Assembly (NCBI GenBank): GCA_903876665.1
Contig: CAIRAY010000178.1
Span: forward strand, 1 to 34,683
Length of the DNA: 34,683 bases
From: an uncultured Fibrobacterota bacterium
GTDB taxonomy: Bacteria > Fibrobacterota > Fibrobacteria > Fibrobacterales > Fibrobacteraceae
Direction of reading: 5' to 3'
Position numbers and translations under genes: made by a program. Numbering within the stretch: position 1 is the first letter of the stretch; the number at the start of each line of letters is the position of its first letter. Positions 17,101 through 25,362 of this stretch are shown piece by piece. The notes beneath the pieces were generated by a model. That model made no database searches and was not told the origin of the DNA. It worked only from the letters and a program-made list of their open reading frames with translations.

Positions 17101-17580
17101 GAAGAGTTGCAGGGCAAGGTTCCGCAGGTCAGTGTGCAGCCCCGGGTGGAGCTAGGAATCGACGCCTTCCTACCTGAAAATTGGATCGAAGATGGCCTGC
17201 AGCGCATTGCCCTTTACCAACGCCTGGCCCGTGTGGATGATTCTCCGGCCATCATCGTGATTCACCAAGAAATTCGCGACCGTTTTGGTCCTCTCCCCGA
17301 GCCTGCGGAAAACCTGTTGCTGGTGATCGAATGCGGACTGTGGGCTAAGCGCCTACGTATGCAAGGCCTGCAAATCCGCAAGGGCCTGCTCGGCATCACC
17401 TTCGCCGAAAATCCGAGCCCCGATGTACGCGACCTGGGAGAATGGCAACACCGCGCCGGCAAACCCATGCGCTACCTGGGAAGCACGCCCCTGCAAGCCG
17501 TGGTGGAGCTCGGCAAGACCGGAGACCTACAATCCTGGGCCAAAGAGACCCTCGAGGTCCTCAGAAGAATGGGCGGGTAG
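14182..17580 (+). CDS. mfd: Transcription-repair coupling factor Mfd
   Basis: An 1132-residue DNA translocase that pushes stalled RNA polymerase off damaged DNA and recruits UvrA. Domains in order: a UvrB-like N-terminal region (~1-330); the CarD/RID-like polymerase-binding domain (~464-522, GDYVVHRDHGVGRYVGL); helicase motor 1 with Walker A GDVGFGKTEVAM (~618) and DEEQ (~718, LLIDEEQKFGVKQKEK); ATPIPRTLHLSLTGLRD; motor 2 with the TRG region (STSIIESGLDVPNANT, QLYQMRGRVGRSS); and a C-terminal regulatory domain. Length is normal. In several lineages mfd is followed directly by PpiC/SurA-type genes; here a surface-protein unit lies between them. No terminator is visible after the stop, so read-through into the next unit is possible. 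Confidence 0.97.
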   Translation: MQVNTLREHLLEMGIPGLVQVSPAKGSSMPRVSGLSVPGQAAWVAREFLQARSVLVVAQDARAAEMWIENLEGILGEDDVCSFPGLGIKAYEAKDPFGSVLEDRLLVFRRLRLGQPLVVVTTLEALLAKLPQPGFLDARILRFRKGDLCDPAELRTALIDLGFREQPVVENVGDFSLRGCIIDVNPLLSEHPIRLELFGDEIESIRHFDLFSQRSLDALEQAEIYPMGEFRPAPKEFQAGLARMEKERGAMVASSFASAFANGTVPGLCWKRAWFDGLHTSLLDHLKDGVVFWEEPDLCADRVKGIAAHYTASELYARTSGDALVSRTDQLLFTWDELQKVRESRLGLGFTRVRSDSSRYTHIPMHPQERGHAGLDGALAEIENFRVQGGQVWLLAPNAGQAARLVHLLEGADVDGVLVGHVTEGFWLEEARTAYLTEHQIFNRFSHRARKQGVASSSQPTVLVDSLNRGDYVVHRDHGVGRYVGLTRILVEGAHVDCVTLEYADRDRLNFPVSDLHKIERMNLEEDAPPTLQRLGGKAWENAKARVRKKIVEIAKDLVELYAKRQSVQGYAFPPDSEAEAEFERAFEYEPTPDQVRATAEIKADLQIERPMDRLVCGDVGFGKTEVAMRVAFKVVHARKQVCILAPTTILAAQHYETLRSRFAEWPVEIDLVNRYRSPAEKKDVFERTKEGKIDIVVGTHSLLSDKVLFKDLGLLLIDEEQKFGVKQKEKIRQLRTTVDTLSMSATPIPRTLHLSLTGLRDISLINTPPRNRLPVETRVIRRNEPVIAEALQEELARGGQVFVVHDKVKDIYEVAEYIQRMAPTARLAVAHGQMNDKDLETVMASFMSREADILLSTSIIESGLDVPNANTIVILNAHHFGMSQLYQMRGRVGRSSVHALALLVIPAEGDISSDAEKRLEALERFSDLGSGYQLAMKDLEIRGAGNLLGEEQSGFVEEVGFETYVRMVREVVEELQGKVPQVSVQPRVELGIDAFLPENWIEDGLQRIALYQRLARVDDSPAIIVIHQEIRDRFGPLPEPAENLLLVIECGLWAKRLRMQGLQIRKGLLGITFAENPSPDVRDLGEWQHRAGKPMRYLGSTPLQAVVELGKTGDLQSWAKETLEVLRRMGG

Positions 17581-17591
17581 AGCACCTCCAG

Positions 17592-17660
17592 ATTTGCACA
17601 CAAATTATTTTGATGGGCTTGAAATTTGCGGGGGGGGGGTACTATATTTGCCCACAAATT
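17592..17660 (+). promoter_or_regulatory. Poly-G-spaced promoter with flanking dyads
   Basis: TTGAAA (17619-17624) and TATATT (17643-17648, continuing TATATTTG) form a sigma70-like promoter with an 18-bp spacer. That spacer contains ten consecutive G (17630-17639). Slippage in the G run would change the -35/-10 distance, a known way of making phase-variable promoters. Two near-identical dyads of the form ATTTG-N4-CAAAT lie at 17592-17605 and 17646-17659, 54 bp apart. The first is just upstream of the -35 and the second overlaps the -10 and start site, as expected for paired operators. The leader to the ATG at 17680 is about 25 nt. Confidence 0.65.
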
Positions 17661-17679
17661 TGTATTCAGAGAGACTCCC

Positions 17680-18534
17680 ATGATGTCTAGAGACTTTAGA
17701 TGTGTTTGCGCATTTGCTTTGCTTACTTTGGTGGGGCTAGGTTTTGTTGCGTGCGATAAGGGGACGAAACCCATTCCTGTACCCGATAAGGTGTGGACCA
17801 TGGCTGATTGCGAAAATTATGTCCGCGATACCTTGAACTATTCTCAAATAGAACCATGTGATACGGTTTTCTACCGGGATTTTATCAATGACTGCGAATG
17901 GGTTGGGGATTCGGTGCCAGCAAAGGTGAACGATTTTTGGCAAACAGGCGTGAACGCTAAGCCTATATTGCAGAATCTAAAGAAACTCTCATCTAAAATT
18001 GTGCGAATGGGATGGTGGGACGGCGTTTTGATTAGTGGGGTAATGACTGAACTGCCCAAGGAAATCTGGATGATTCCCTATGTATCTGATCTTTCCCTGG
18101 ATTCATTGCCCAACCTGCGCAACATTCCTGAGGTTCCAGGAACCAATCGAAAGATCCGGGAATTAAATATTAGTAGGGCCCACTTACTGGATAGTCTGCC
18201 GCATAGTCTGACCCTGCTTAGGAATTTATATGCATTGTGGTTAAATGATTTGACTATTCAACACCTCCCTGCCTGGCTTCCTGAGTTCGATTCCTTGCGC
18301 TATCTCGTTGCACATAACAATTTGCTCATTGATATTCCTGAAAATATTGTTGATGTACCAAATCTGAAAGATTTTCGATTTGATGATAACCAGGTTTCCG
18401 TTTTGCCTAATGGATTTTGTCCAAATCGTTTCGAATATTCGCTTACCGGCAATAAATTATGCAATCTCTCAGACTCACTGAAAACCTGCATGGGTTGGTC
18501 GAGTATGTGGGATTCAACTCAGCTTTGTAAATAA
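17680..18534 (+). CDS. Leucine-rich-repeat lipoprotein
   Basis: 284 residues from the first of two adjacent ATGs at 17680; the in-frame start at 17626 is rejected because it would lie upstream of the promoter. A lipoprotein signal (RCVCAFALLTLVGLGFVAC) is followed by a short Lys/Pro-rich tether (DKGTKPIPVPDK). The middle and C-terminal part has about six irregular leucine-rich repeats from ~125 to 265 (for example LRNLYALWLNDLTIQHLPAW, LRYLVAHNNLLIDIP, LKDFRFDDNQVSVLP), ending in a Cys-containing cap. LRR proteins bind other proteins, often on host or neighbour cells; no enzymatic motif is seen. Two Cys-rich patches may form disulphides. The gene is A+T richer than mfd and lies 11 bp ahead of the giant gene, so the two are probably co-transcribed and co-displayed. 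Confidence 0.75.
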   Translation: MMSRDFRCVCAFALLTLVGLGFVACDKGTKPIPVPDKVWTMADCENYVRDTLNYSQIEPCDTVFYRDFINDCEWVGDSVPAKVNDFWQTGVNAKPILQNLKKLSSKIVRMGWWDGVLISGVMTELPKEIWMIPYVSDLSLDSLPNLRNIPEVPGTNRKIRELNISRAHLLDSLPHSLTLLRNLYALWLNDLTIQHLPAWLPEFDSLRYLVAHNNLLIDIPENIVDVPNLKDFRFDDNQVSVLPNGFCPNRFEYSLTGNKLCNLSDSLKTCMGWSSMWDSTQLCK

Positions 18535-18545
18535 TCTAAGGAAAT

Positions 18546-21500
18546 ATGATGATGAGAAAGAGTGTTCAAATGTTGCTGAGTATATGCGCCTTGGTTTGGA
18601 GCCAGTCGTCGGGGATTGGACTTCAGAGTTTAACCAGTTCGGTTCCTGTAGATCCCCCAAAGATCTGTGCTGATAAATTGCCCATTTCATACGACCCTCA
18701 TGAATTCCGGATGAACTGTATTCACGAATGGGACCCTTGCGATGGGACATGGTGGAATAAACCGGAAGTCGCTGCGCTATATAATATTGACCCCTTATAT
18801 CCATACGACAATATGGGAACAGTTCCAGGAACTCGGTACCACTACAAAATGGATTTGTGTGGAAGTGAGACCGGAAAAACATTGTCGAATGGATGGGTGA
18901 AATACGATCGTCTTATGATGACAAATGATATGCCGGGAAAAGAGCCCATTCAGTTCGGATCCAATCCATATTTTGCGGTATATAACACCAATATAGGGGT
19001 CTTGCGTACATTCATGTATGTGAGGCCTGGTTCTACCGAAGGGGCTACGGTATTGCTAACCAATGCTAGTATTTTAGGAAAGGATGGAGGTTCTCTGGTT
19101 CATGGGTTTGGATTGATGGAAAATTCTTTTTTGAAGGCAGTAACCCTTGCTCAATCCGAATACCAGGCACCTGAAAGTTGGGTAAGCATTATGCAACCAG
19201 ATAAGGCGTCGGATTATTGGCAGGTGATTGACCGCCAATTGTCTTATGATCCATGGCAGGCCCGCATGGAAAATGGAAGGGAAGTTGAGTGGACTTACAA
19301 AATAAATATGAAGGCCGTCGATGTGAGCTCCATAACCCTCAATGGAACGACATTGCCTGGGTCGACCTCGACAGGTGGTGCTGCATTTTTCAGGGACCAT
19401 CCGAGTGTTACAGCTCTTGCAAGAAAAGGGGTCCAAGCCGGAGTGAGCGCTCTAACCTCAACTCTAGATGATAAACTAGTCGATATTATAGCTGATCCTA
19501 AAGCTCGCCAGGAAGCCCAGGCGGCCAAAATTACCCTTAATAATGCAAAGGCGACTTGGTCTGATAAAGCTTTTGAGGGTGTAACAAACCTTGCCGTAGG
19601 CGCCGCTACGGGAGCAATGGGCACCAGTTTGCTGAGCTTTATATTGCCAGCAACTACAACCTATAATTCCATTTCTCTATCCGGAGAATTAGAACTGCCA
19701 ACGGCAATTAATTCCGCAGATGTTCCCTTGCCTGGCAATACCATCCGACCTCCCTTCTATGTTCGGAACCAGAAGTCGTTGCTGGAAAAACCCGCTGAAA
19801 TTGGTTTATTCACTTTGACCTCCCCGCCCAAAGCGAAAGTGTGGTTTAAAGTTGAACACCGAGTTCAGCCATTTAAAAATCATGAGTATGGTCTACCAAT
19901 TAACAGTTATGCAGTAACTCTGATCAGCGTGTTTTTGACCATTGATGATCCATCTTGTGACTTGGTATTTAATCCCATGACCACTTCAAAATTTTCAAAA
20001 CTAATGTTGCTACCAAAATTTCATGAGACCGATCCAATAGGGGATGAATTGGATTGGCAAAACCTAGGGAAGCATTTGGAGCTACCCTCAAGTTATACTC
20101 CAAAAATGTGGTTTCAAGATACAGCCATTTGGTCAGTAACCGGAGGAAAAATTAAGTCCTATAATCATTTTGATTTGGGAGTAAAACCTTCAAATATGGA
20201 TATCCAAAGCCAGTTTGATCTGGGGGTTGATATTTATGTGGAGTTCAAAGTTGAAAAGGAAACCGGCAGTGATGTAGTCACTGTTGAGAAGCTTTTTCCT
20301 GCAGATGTTGAATTTATTGCTGGAGTACCTGATCTATCAACAAGTCCCCAGGTATGCTCTGTAGTAGAGAATCAAGTAAAAGACCTTGGGGTCAAGCATA
20401 GGAATGTGGTCACGGACATTGATGTCACCACAGGTCTCGTGGACCATTCCAGCACCGACGCTGAGGTCTCAATGACATTAGTTGGTTGCGATAACTTTTC
20501 TGAGTCTCATAAATTGGATCAACCCAATTTCAATGATTTTGAGGAAGGAAAAATGGATGTATTTTCCATTTCCTCAATTTTTGGAAATGGTCCCATCCAA
20601 AAGGTTGCATTTGAACTGGAAAATTCGGACGCATCCTGGAAGTTAATGAATTTCAATGTGAAACAAACAGATTTGGAAACCGGTCGGGTCACGGGTTCTC
20701 TAAATGGAGCTCCGGAAATTTGGATCAAGCGTGGCGCCCCAGGCATTAGCCTCAATTCAAAAGGCCACCTGGTCTGGGAATATGCAAACTCAACCCCTGA
20801 CTTATGTAAAGCTTATGCTGCCGAAAATGCCGATTTTCAGGCAAAATATACAGTGAAGATCAAAACTGCAGATATCAAAAATGCGGGAACAGAGGCCACA
20901 ATTGTATTGAAGATTTGTGGAGAAACGGCCAAAGAAGGCGAGGAAAGATGCACAGAAAAATCGGTTTCGGGTTTCTCGCGAAATGTGCCGAGATCCTTTT
21001 ATTATAACGCTGATTGGTTAAAATCAATTTCTTCGGTAACTTTGCTGAATCACGGTGATGGAAACGCCTGGCGTCCTGACGATATTTCGATTGAAGTTAA
21101 CCCGAAGGCCTCTGACAAGGCAAATGTCACTTACCAGTTTGCCTTCCGTCAATGGATTGGCGCGAATGAATCAGTGGAACGGAATCTTGTGGCTGGAATG
21201 GCTTATGATTTTACCGTAAAAACGGCGGATGTCAAATACGCAGGCACCGGCGCGGGCATTTATGCCCAGCTATGCGACAATGAGGAAACCCAGAGTTGTG
21301 TTACCTTCAAATTGGATAATCCCGGAGAGGATAACAACGAGCGGAATTCAACGGACATTTATAGGTTCTATTCCAAAACGATCATAGCCAATCCAGTGTT
21401 TCTCACATTATACAATGACCTTGATCATGATTATTCAGGTTGGAAACCCCATTCTGTCAGTGTTGCCACAACTGACCTCAGCACCTCCAATCCGGTTCGT

Positions 21501-24251
21501 GATACAGCCTCTTTTTGGTTCGACCAGTGGCTCGCTAAGGACATGAGTTTGGGTGATAAACATACAACCAATGCCCATTCACCAGTTACCTTTGCCCTAG
21601 ACGATTTTGCCGAGGGAGGCTCAGTCACACTGGGAGAAAGAGTCCAGTCTAAACGAGTTGCAGATCGGGGCCTCGGATTCACCTTAAAGATTCATACGGC
21701 AAATGACCCCAATGCGGGAACTGGCGCGGGCCCATGGGCTCGGGTGACAACCTGCGGTGAGGATGTCCATGAATTTAAGCTTGATAACCGCGACAATAAT
21801 TTCCAACAAAATAGCACGGACGAATTCCATTTCTTCCGCGATTGGGGTAATTACAATTCCAAGATAAAATCAGTTGCCTTGATGCATGACGCCTCTGGGG
21901 AAAATTCGGGCTGGAAAGTGAATACGGTGGAGCTCACCATTGATGACCCAGCAAAATCAGGGACGGAATCCGTATTGGCAACCTATTCCGAAACCTGGGA
22001 CAAATGGATTGGGAAGGATCAGGATGTTGTTAACGCCACCTTTACCGACCTGAAGGCGCGTCCAGGTGTGACCCTGTATGGTTTTGAATGGGGAACGGGA
22101 GAATGTGTTCCGAGTGGTCAACCTATCGTTAAGGGGTTTGTAAAAGTAGTGGCCACCTACACCCAGGGCGAAGTCCTCTCCATCGAAGGCACCAACCTCG
22201 GGGGCGTGGCATCCCAGTGGAATGCAACCCTTGGTGGCAATCCTATCGCGGTAAAGAATGTGAGCCTGGGGCGCATCAGCCTGCAAATTCCCCAGGACCA
22301 GCCCGTGGGCAGTCAGTCCCTTACCCTCGCGAACCCCTCCCAGGCAGTTACTTGGAGTGGATCGGTGCTGGTGAATTCGCCCACGCCTGCGGTCACCGCG
22401 ATTTCCCATTCTTCGCGTAAACCCGGCGAGTACTTCGAATTGCTCGGCCAGAATTTTGGCTCCAGCGAGTCCGCTATTGTGGTCAAGGTCGGAAGCACCA
22501 TGGCACCGGTGGTTCGTTTACTTGATGGCCGGGTGAGTCTGTATGTTCCGCAAATGACAGCCGGTACCTACAATGTGACTTTGTATGTAAATGGCATGAA
22601 GGCTCCGCAAATATTCCCCTTGACGATCGTTGCCGTAATTCCAAAAGTGACGGGAGTCCAACCTTCGACCCTTGCTCCGGGTGCCACACTGACGATTCTC
22701 GGTACGGGTTTTGGAAGCGATGCCTCGGTGATCCAGGTGAAGATTGGCTCTGCGGTATTGATTCCTTCAATTGTTGCCAATGAACGGATCTCGGTGGTGG
22801 TCCCAGTGTCCATGGCGAGCGGTATTTATGCGGTCACTGTGATGCGTGCGGCTATTGCGGCCACAGGCTCGGCCCAGGTCGAGGTGTTGCGCATGCCTTC
22901 CTTCCTGAACTTCGACGATCCTTTGCAAAAGTGGACCTGCCAAGAAGCAGTGCTTGAACGGGATGTCTCCGTCAAATCCACCTCCAGCGGAGCTAGCCTC
23001 AAGGTGCTGGGTTCGGGTTACCGGGTCATTCGCAGTCCGCGCTTCAACACTGCCGAATTGGGCCAGTTCTCCGATACCTTGGCTTTCGAGGTGTTTATTC
23101 CCGCCGGGTCCAGCAACCCTTGGTGGCTGGGTGATGTGCAGTTCTTCGTGGATGCGCCCGCCGCTGGAATCAGCAACCAGATGCAGGCCCAGCTTTCCTT
23201 GACCGGCCTTCGGGTGGGCGCCTGGAATACCGTGCGCGTTCCGCTCTCTGCGCAGGTCGTCTCGGCCCTTGCCGGCGATTACCCCAACATGGCTTTCGCG
23301 ATTGTGGTCAACGCAGCTGCCGCCACGGGTGATTTCCGGCTCGACCAGGTTCGCTTTGTAGGGTCGAACCTCCAGTACCGCACGGTGGAACACAAGATCG
23401 GTTCGCGTCTCCTCAATGTGGTGGTTCCGCGCAAGCTTGGCTTCGAGTCCTCCGACCCGTGGACCCTGCCTGCAGGTGTGACGGGCAATTATGTTGCCGA
23501 CCCCCGCGAAGAGGGCCTGACGGCGCTCAAGGTCAATGCAAGCGGCTTTATGCACTTGGTGAGCCCCGAGCTACGCAGCTACGAGCTTTCCGTGGCGAGC
23601 GGCAAACTGAATGTGGATGTGTATGTCCCCGATCCGCAGCCTAATCCCTGGTGGATCGGCAATGTCGCCGCCTATCTGGATTGCCCTGCCGGGGGTATCT
23701 ACAACCTCTACTTGGGCCAGAAGGACCTAACTCACCTGTTCCGAAATGAGTACAACAGCGTGGTGTTTGACATCTCTCCCGAGAATGTGGCCCGCCTCAA
23801 GCAATCCGTAGTGGGTTGCCGTGTGAATGTGGACCTGAATGTGACGAACGGTCCAGCGCCATTCCTCCTCGACAAGATGGGATTTGTGCATGCGACGGGC
23901 GTAGAGGTTTCCGTTCCCACCGAGCCACCGAGTTCCTCGTCCGCTGGATCGACCTCCTCTTCCAGTTCTTCTCCGCAAGTATTTTCCTGTACCGGAATGT
24001 GTGCCAGTGCCGTGCCTGCTTCGAACCCTTATGGGGCCTACACGCTAGGAACCACGGGCGAGGCCTGGTATGTACTGGATCGTCCAATTGCAGGCTGGCA
24101 GGGCTCTGAAATGGCAGGACGCACCGTCGAAGTCAATGGCATTGCAGTAAGCTTAGGGCAAAAGCCTTTGCCTGCGGCCATTGATGGCAAATGGTATGTC
24201 CGCTTCTCGACCGGAACCCATAGTTGGGCTAGCTTTAGCTGGTGGCCCTAA
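18546..24251 (+). CDS. Giant secreted PLAT/IPT/CBM-like surface protein
   Basis: 1901 residues from the first of three consecutive ATGs, with AAGGA just upstream. A signal peptide ends near residue 20. Residues ~20-760 are not recognised; they include a Gly/Ala-rich hydrophobic stretch at ~345-375 (NLAVGAATGAMGTSLLSFIL). Three PLAT/LH2-like domains follow (~765-850, 886-975, 1042-1133), each with the TAD(V/I)K.AGT or HTANDPNAGT strand, separated by W(I/L)(G/A)-type linkers. Then come three IPT/TIG domains (~1192-1451), two mutually similar jelly-roll domains resembling carbohydrate-binding modules (~1453-1606 and 1630-1783, sharing NPWW(L/I)G), a Ser-rich linker (~1793-1812) and a C-terminal domain with two Cys. 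No catalytic motif is visible. Likely a cell-surface binding protein. G+C rises from under 45% to over 60% along the gene. Confidence 0.75.
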   Translation: MMMRKSVQMLLSICALVWSQSSGIGLQSLTSSVPVDPPKICADKLPISYDPHEFRMNCIHEWDPCDGTWWNKPEVAALYNIDPLYPYDNMGTVPGTRYHYKMDLCGSETGKTLSNGWVKYDRLMMTNDMPGKEPIQFGSNPYFAVYNTNIGVLRTFMYVRPGSTEGATVLLTNASILGKDGGSLVHGFGLMENSFLKAVTLAQSEYQAPESWVSIMQPDKASDYWQVIDRQLSYDPWQARMENGREVEWTYKINMKAVDVSSITLNGTTLPGSTSTGGAAFFRDHPSVTALARKGVQAGVSALTSTLDDKLVDIIADPKARQEAQAAKITLNNAKATWSDKAFEGVTNLAVGAATGAMGTSLLSFILPATTTYNSISLSGELELPTAINSADVPLPGNTIRPPFYVRNQKSLLEKPAEIGLFTLTSPPKAKVWFKVEHRVQPFKNHEYGLPINSYAVTLISVFLTIDDPSCDLVFNPMTTSKFSKLMLLPKFHETDPIGDELDWQNLGKHLELPSSYTPKMWFQDTAIWSVTGGKIKSYNHFDLGVKPSNMDIQSQFDLGVDIYVEFKVEKETGSDVVTVEKLFPADVEFIAGVPDLSTSPQVCSVVENQVKDLGVKHRNVVTDIDVTTGLVDHSSTDAEVSMTLVGCDNFSESHKLDQPNFNDFEEGKMDVFSISSIFGNGPIQKVAFELENSDASWKLMNFNVKQTDLETGRVTGSLNGAPEIWIKRGAPGISLNSKGHLVWEYANSTPDLCKAYAAENADFQAKYTVKIKTADIKNAGTEATIVLKICGETAKEGEERCTEKSVSGFSRNVPRSFYYNADWLKSISSVTLLNHGDGNAWRPDDISIEVNPKASDKANVTYQFAFRQWIGANESVERNLVAGMAYDFTVKTADVKYAGTGAGIYAQLCDNEETQSCVTFKLDNPGEDNNERNSTDIYRFYSKTIIANPVFLTLYNDLDHDYSGWKPHSVSVATTDLSTSNPVRDTASFWFDQWLAKDMSLGDKHTTNAHSPVTFALDDFAEGGSVTLGERVQSKRVADRGLGFTLKIHTANDPNAGTGAGPWARVTTCGEDVHEFKLDNRDNNFQQNSTDEFHFFRDWGNYNSKIKSVALMHDASGENSGWKVNTVELTIDDPAKSGTESVLATYSETWDKWIGKDQDVVNATFTDLKARPGVTLYGFEWGTGECVPSGQPIVKGFVKVVATYTQGEVLSIEGTNLGGVASQWNATLGGNPIAVKNVSLGRISLQIPQDQPVGSQSLTLANPSQAVTWSGSVLVNSPTPAVTAISHSSRKPGEYFELLGQNFGSSESAIVVKVGSTMAPVVRLLDGRVSLYVPQMTAGTYNVTLYVNGMKAPQIFPLTIVAVIPKVTGVQPSTLAPGATLTILGTGFGSDASVIQVKIGSAVLIPSIVANERISVVVPVSMASGIYAVTVMRAAIAATGSAQVEVLRMPSFLNFDDPLQKWTCQEAVLERDVSVKSTSSGASLKVLGSGYRVIRSPRFNTAELGQFSDTLAFEVFIPAGSSNPWWLGDVQFFVDAPAAGISNQMQAQLSLTGLRVGAWNTVRVPLSAQVVSALAGDYPNMAFAIVVNAAAATGDFRLDQVRFVGSNLQYRTVEHKIGSRLLNVVVPRKLGFESSDPWTLPAGVTGNYVADPREEGLTALKVNASGFMHLVSPELRSYELSVASGKLNVDVYVPDPQPNPWWIGNVAAYLDCPAGGIYNLYLGQKDLTHLFRNEYNSVVFDISPENVARLKQSVVGCRVNVDLNVTNGPAPFLLDKMGFVHATGVEVSVPTEPPSSSSAGSTSSSSSSPQVFSCTGMCASAVPASNPYGAYTLGTTGEAWYVLDRPIAGWQGSEMAGRTVEVNGIAVSLGQKPLPAAIDGKWYVRFSTGTHSWASFSWWP

Positions 24252-24365
24252 AGGAATGGGAATTACTCGTTTGACTCCACCTCCAAGGAATTTGGATCTG
24301 CAGCAGACCCAGGTGTACCCGACAGTGCTTATTGCTCCGGCAATTATAGATATCAACAAATCTGA

Positions 24366-24432
24366 GTCATGCCTGGCACGGGCATCACGGAGTATTCCCA
24401 AATGGTACGATGATGCCCGTGCCGGGCATGAC
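24366..24432. repeat. Palindromic interspersed repeat A, copy 2 (inverted)
   Basis: 21-bp arms (24366-24386 and 24412-24432) with one G-T mismatch around a 25-bp interior that matches the reverse complement of copy 1 at 12874-12942 in about 18 of 25 positions. It lies in the 291-bp gap between the giant surface gene and the chaperone pair. The rest of that gap shows no gene; a weak AGGT/ACCT hairpin before T7 near 24448-24471 might be a terminator. Confidence 0.88.
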
Positions 24433-24527
24433 AAAGACAACAAAACCACCTAAAAAGCGGGAGGTTTTTTTAATGCGTTTGCCTTGTAATTTCTCCCCTC
24501 CCTACGGTTTTCGGGAGCGTGAAATTC

Positions 24528-24542
24528 TAAATTGTGCTTCGT
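24528..24542 (+). promoter_or_regulatory. Candidate leaderless-type promoter of the PpiC-like gene
   Basis: TAAATT at 24528-24533, nine bases before the ATG at 24543. A GTG at 24534 is in frame but abuts the box, so the ATG is preferred. No Shine-Dalgarno. Confidence 0.45.
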
Positions 24543-25355
24543 ATGCGACTGTATTCTTCAATTTTGATGGTTTTCACTACCGCGCTCCTGGTGAGCTGTG
24601 GCTATTTGAAAGATCCTGGCACCCCCCTCGCCAAGGTCAAAAATCAGACACTGACCATGGAAGACATCCGTGCCAGGGGCGAAACCCGGCGCGATTCGGT
24701 GATGGCGATGGTCGAGGCCTGGGTCAATGAAGAGGTCCTAGTGCAGGAAGCCTTGACCATGGGCCTCAACAAACAGCCCGATGTTGCCGCCCTCCTCAAA
24801 AGCGCCAATCGCAAAATCCTCCTGGATGCCTATATGCGCAACTTTTCCCAAGGGGTTGCAGACCCCGAAGAGGGCGAGCTCGAGGCGTATTTCGAAGCCC
24901 ATCGCAAAGAGTTTGTGCGCGAAACCAAGGATGTTCGTTTCAGCATGGTGGTTTTCCCCGAGCTCAAGCAGGCGAGCGATGTCTACAAGGCCAGGTCAAC
25001 CCTGGCCTGGGGCGATTTGCGCATGCGCATGGATTCCACATTGAAGGACTCATCCATTGGTGCTCTTCCGTGGGTTCCGGTCAAGGACTTGAATCCCTGT
25101 GTGGATGGAATTATCGCGACCCTCAGTCTCGATGCGGTTTCTTTGCCCCAGCTATGCGATGGAAAACCCATTTTGATCAAGCTTCACGATAAAAAGGATG
25201 TAGGAGATCCATTAACCTACACAGAAGCGCGCGAAACCGTTTTAACTCAATCCCGAGCCCTGCGCAAATCCCAAAAACTGGATTCATTGTTGCAGGAAGC
25301 CAAATCCAGGCTGCCTGTATTCACCTGGCCCGAAAACTTGCCAAAAAAACCTTGA
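24543..25355 (+). CDS. PpiC/SurA-like periplasmic lipoprotein
   Basis: 270 residues. A lipoprotein signal with lipobox LVSC puts the lipidated Cys at residue 19. A SurA/PrsA-type N-terminal helical chaperone region follows (PLAKVKNQTLTMEDIR, then AWVNEEVLVQEALTMGL and the EAYFEAHRKEFVRETK helix). The parvulin-like part (~125-225) is weak: the GG(D/S)LG(W/Y) loop that marks active parvulin domains is absent, so it is more likely a chaperone than an isomerase. Its stop is 7 bp before surA, and the two are surely one operon for outer-membrane protein biogenesis. This fits a window rich in barrels and giant exported proteins. The name is by family resemblance; it could equally be annotated PrsA-like. 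Confidence 0.75.
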   Translation: MRLYSSILMVFTTALLVSCGYLKDPGTPLAKVKNQTLTMEDIRARGETRRDSVMAMVEAWVNEEVLVQEALTMGLNKQPDVAALLKSANRKILLDAYMRNFSQGVADPEEGELEAYFEAHRKEFVRETKDVRFSMVVFPELKQASDVYKARSTLAWGDLRMRMDSTLKDSSIGALPWVPVKDLNPCVDGIIATLSLDAVSLPQLCDGKPILIKLHDKKDVGDPLTYTEARETVLTQSRALRKSQKLDSLLQEAKSRLPVFTWPENLPKKP

Positions 25356-25362
25356 GGCGTTC

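Noticed and set aside
17626-17679. Longer N-terminus for the LRR lipoprotein
   Set aside because: It would start in the poly-G promoter, and the lipoprotein signal follows naturally from the ATG at 17680.
22767-23555. 262-codon open frame antisense to the 3' part of the giant PLAT/IPT gene
   Set aside because: It appears only where the gene is G+C rich and stops are scarce; no motif or start signal.
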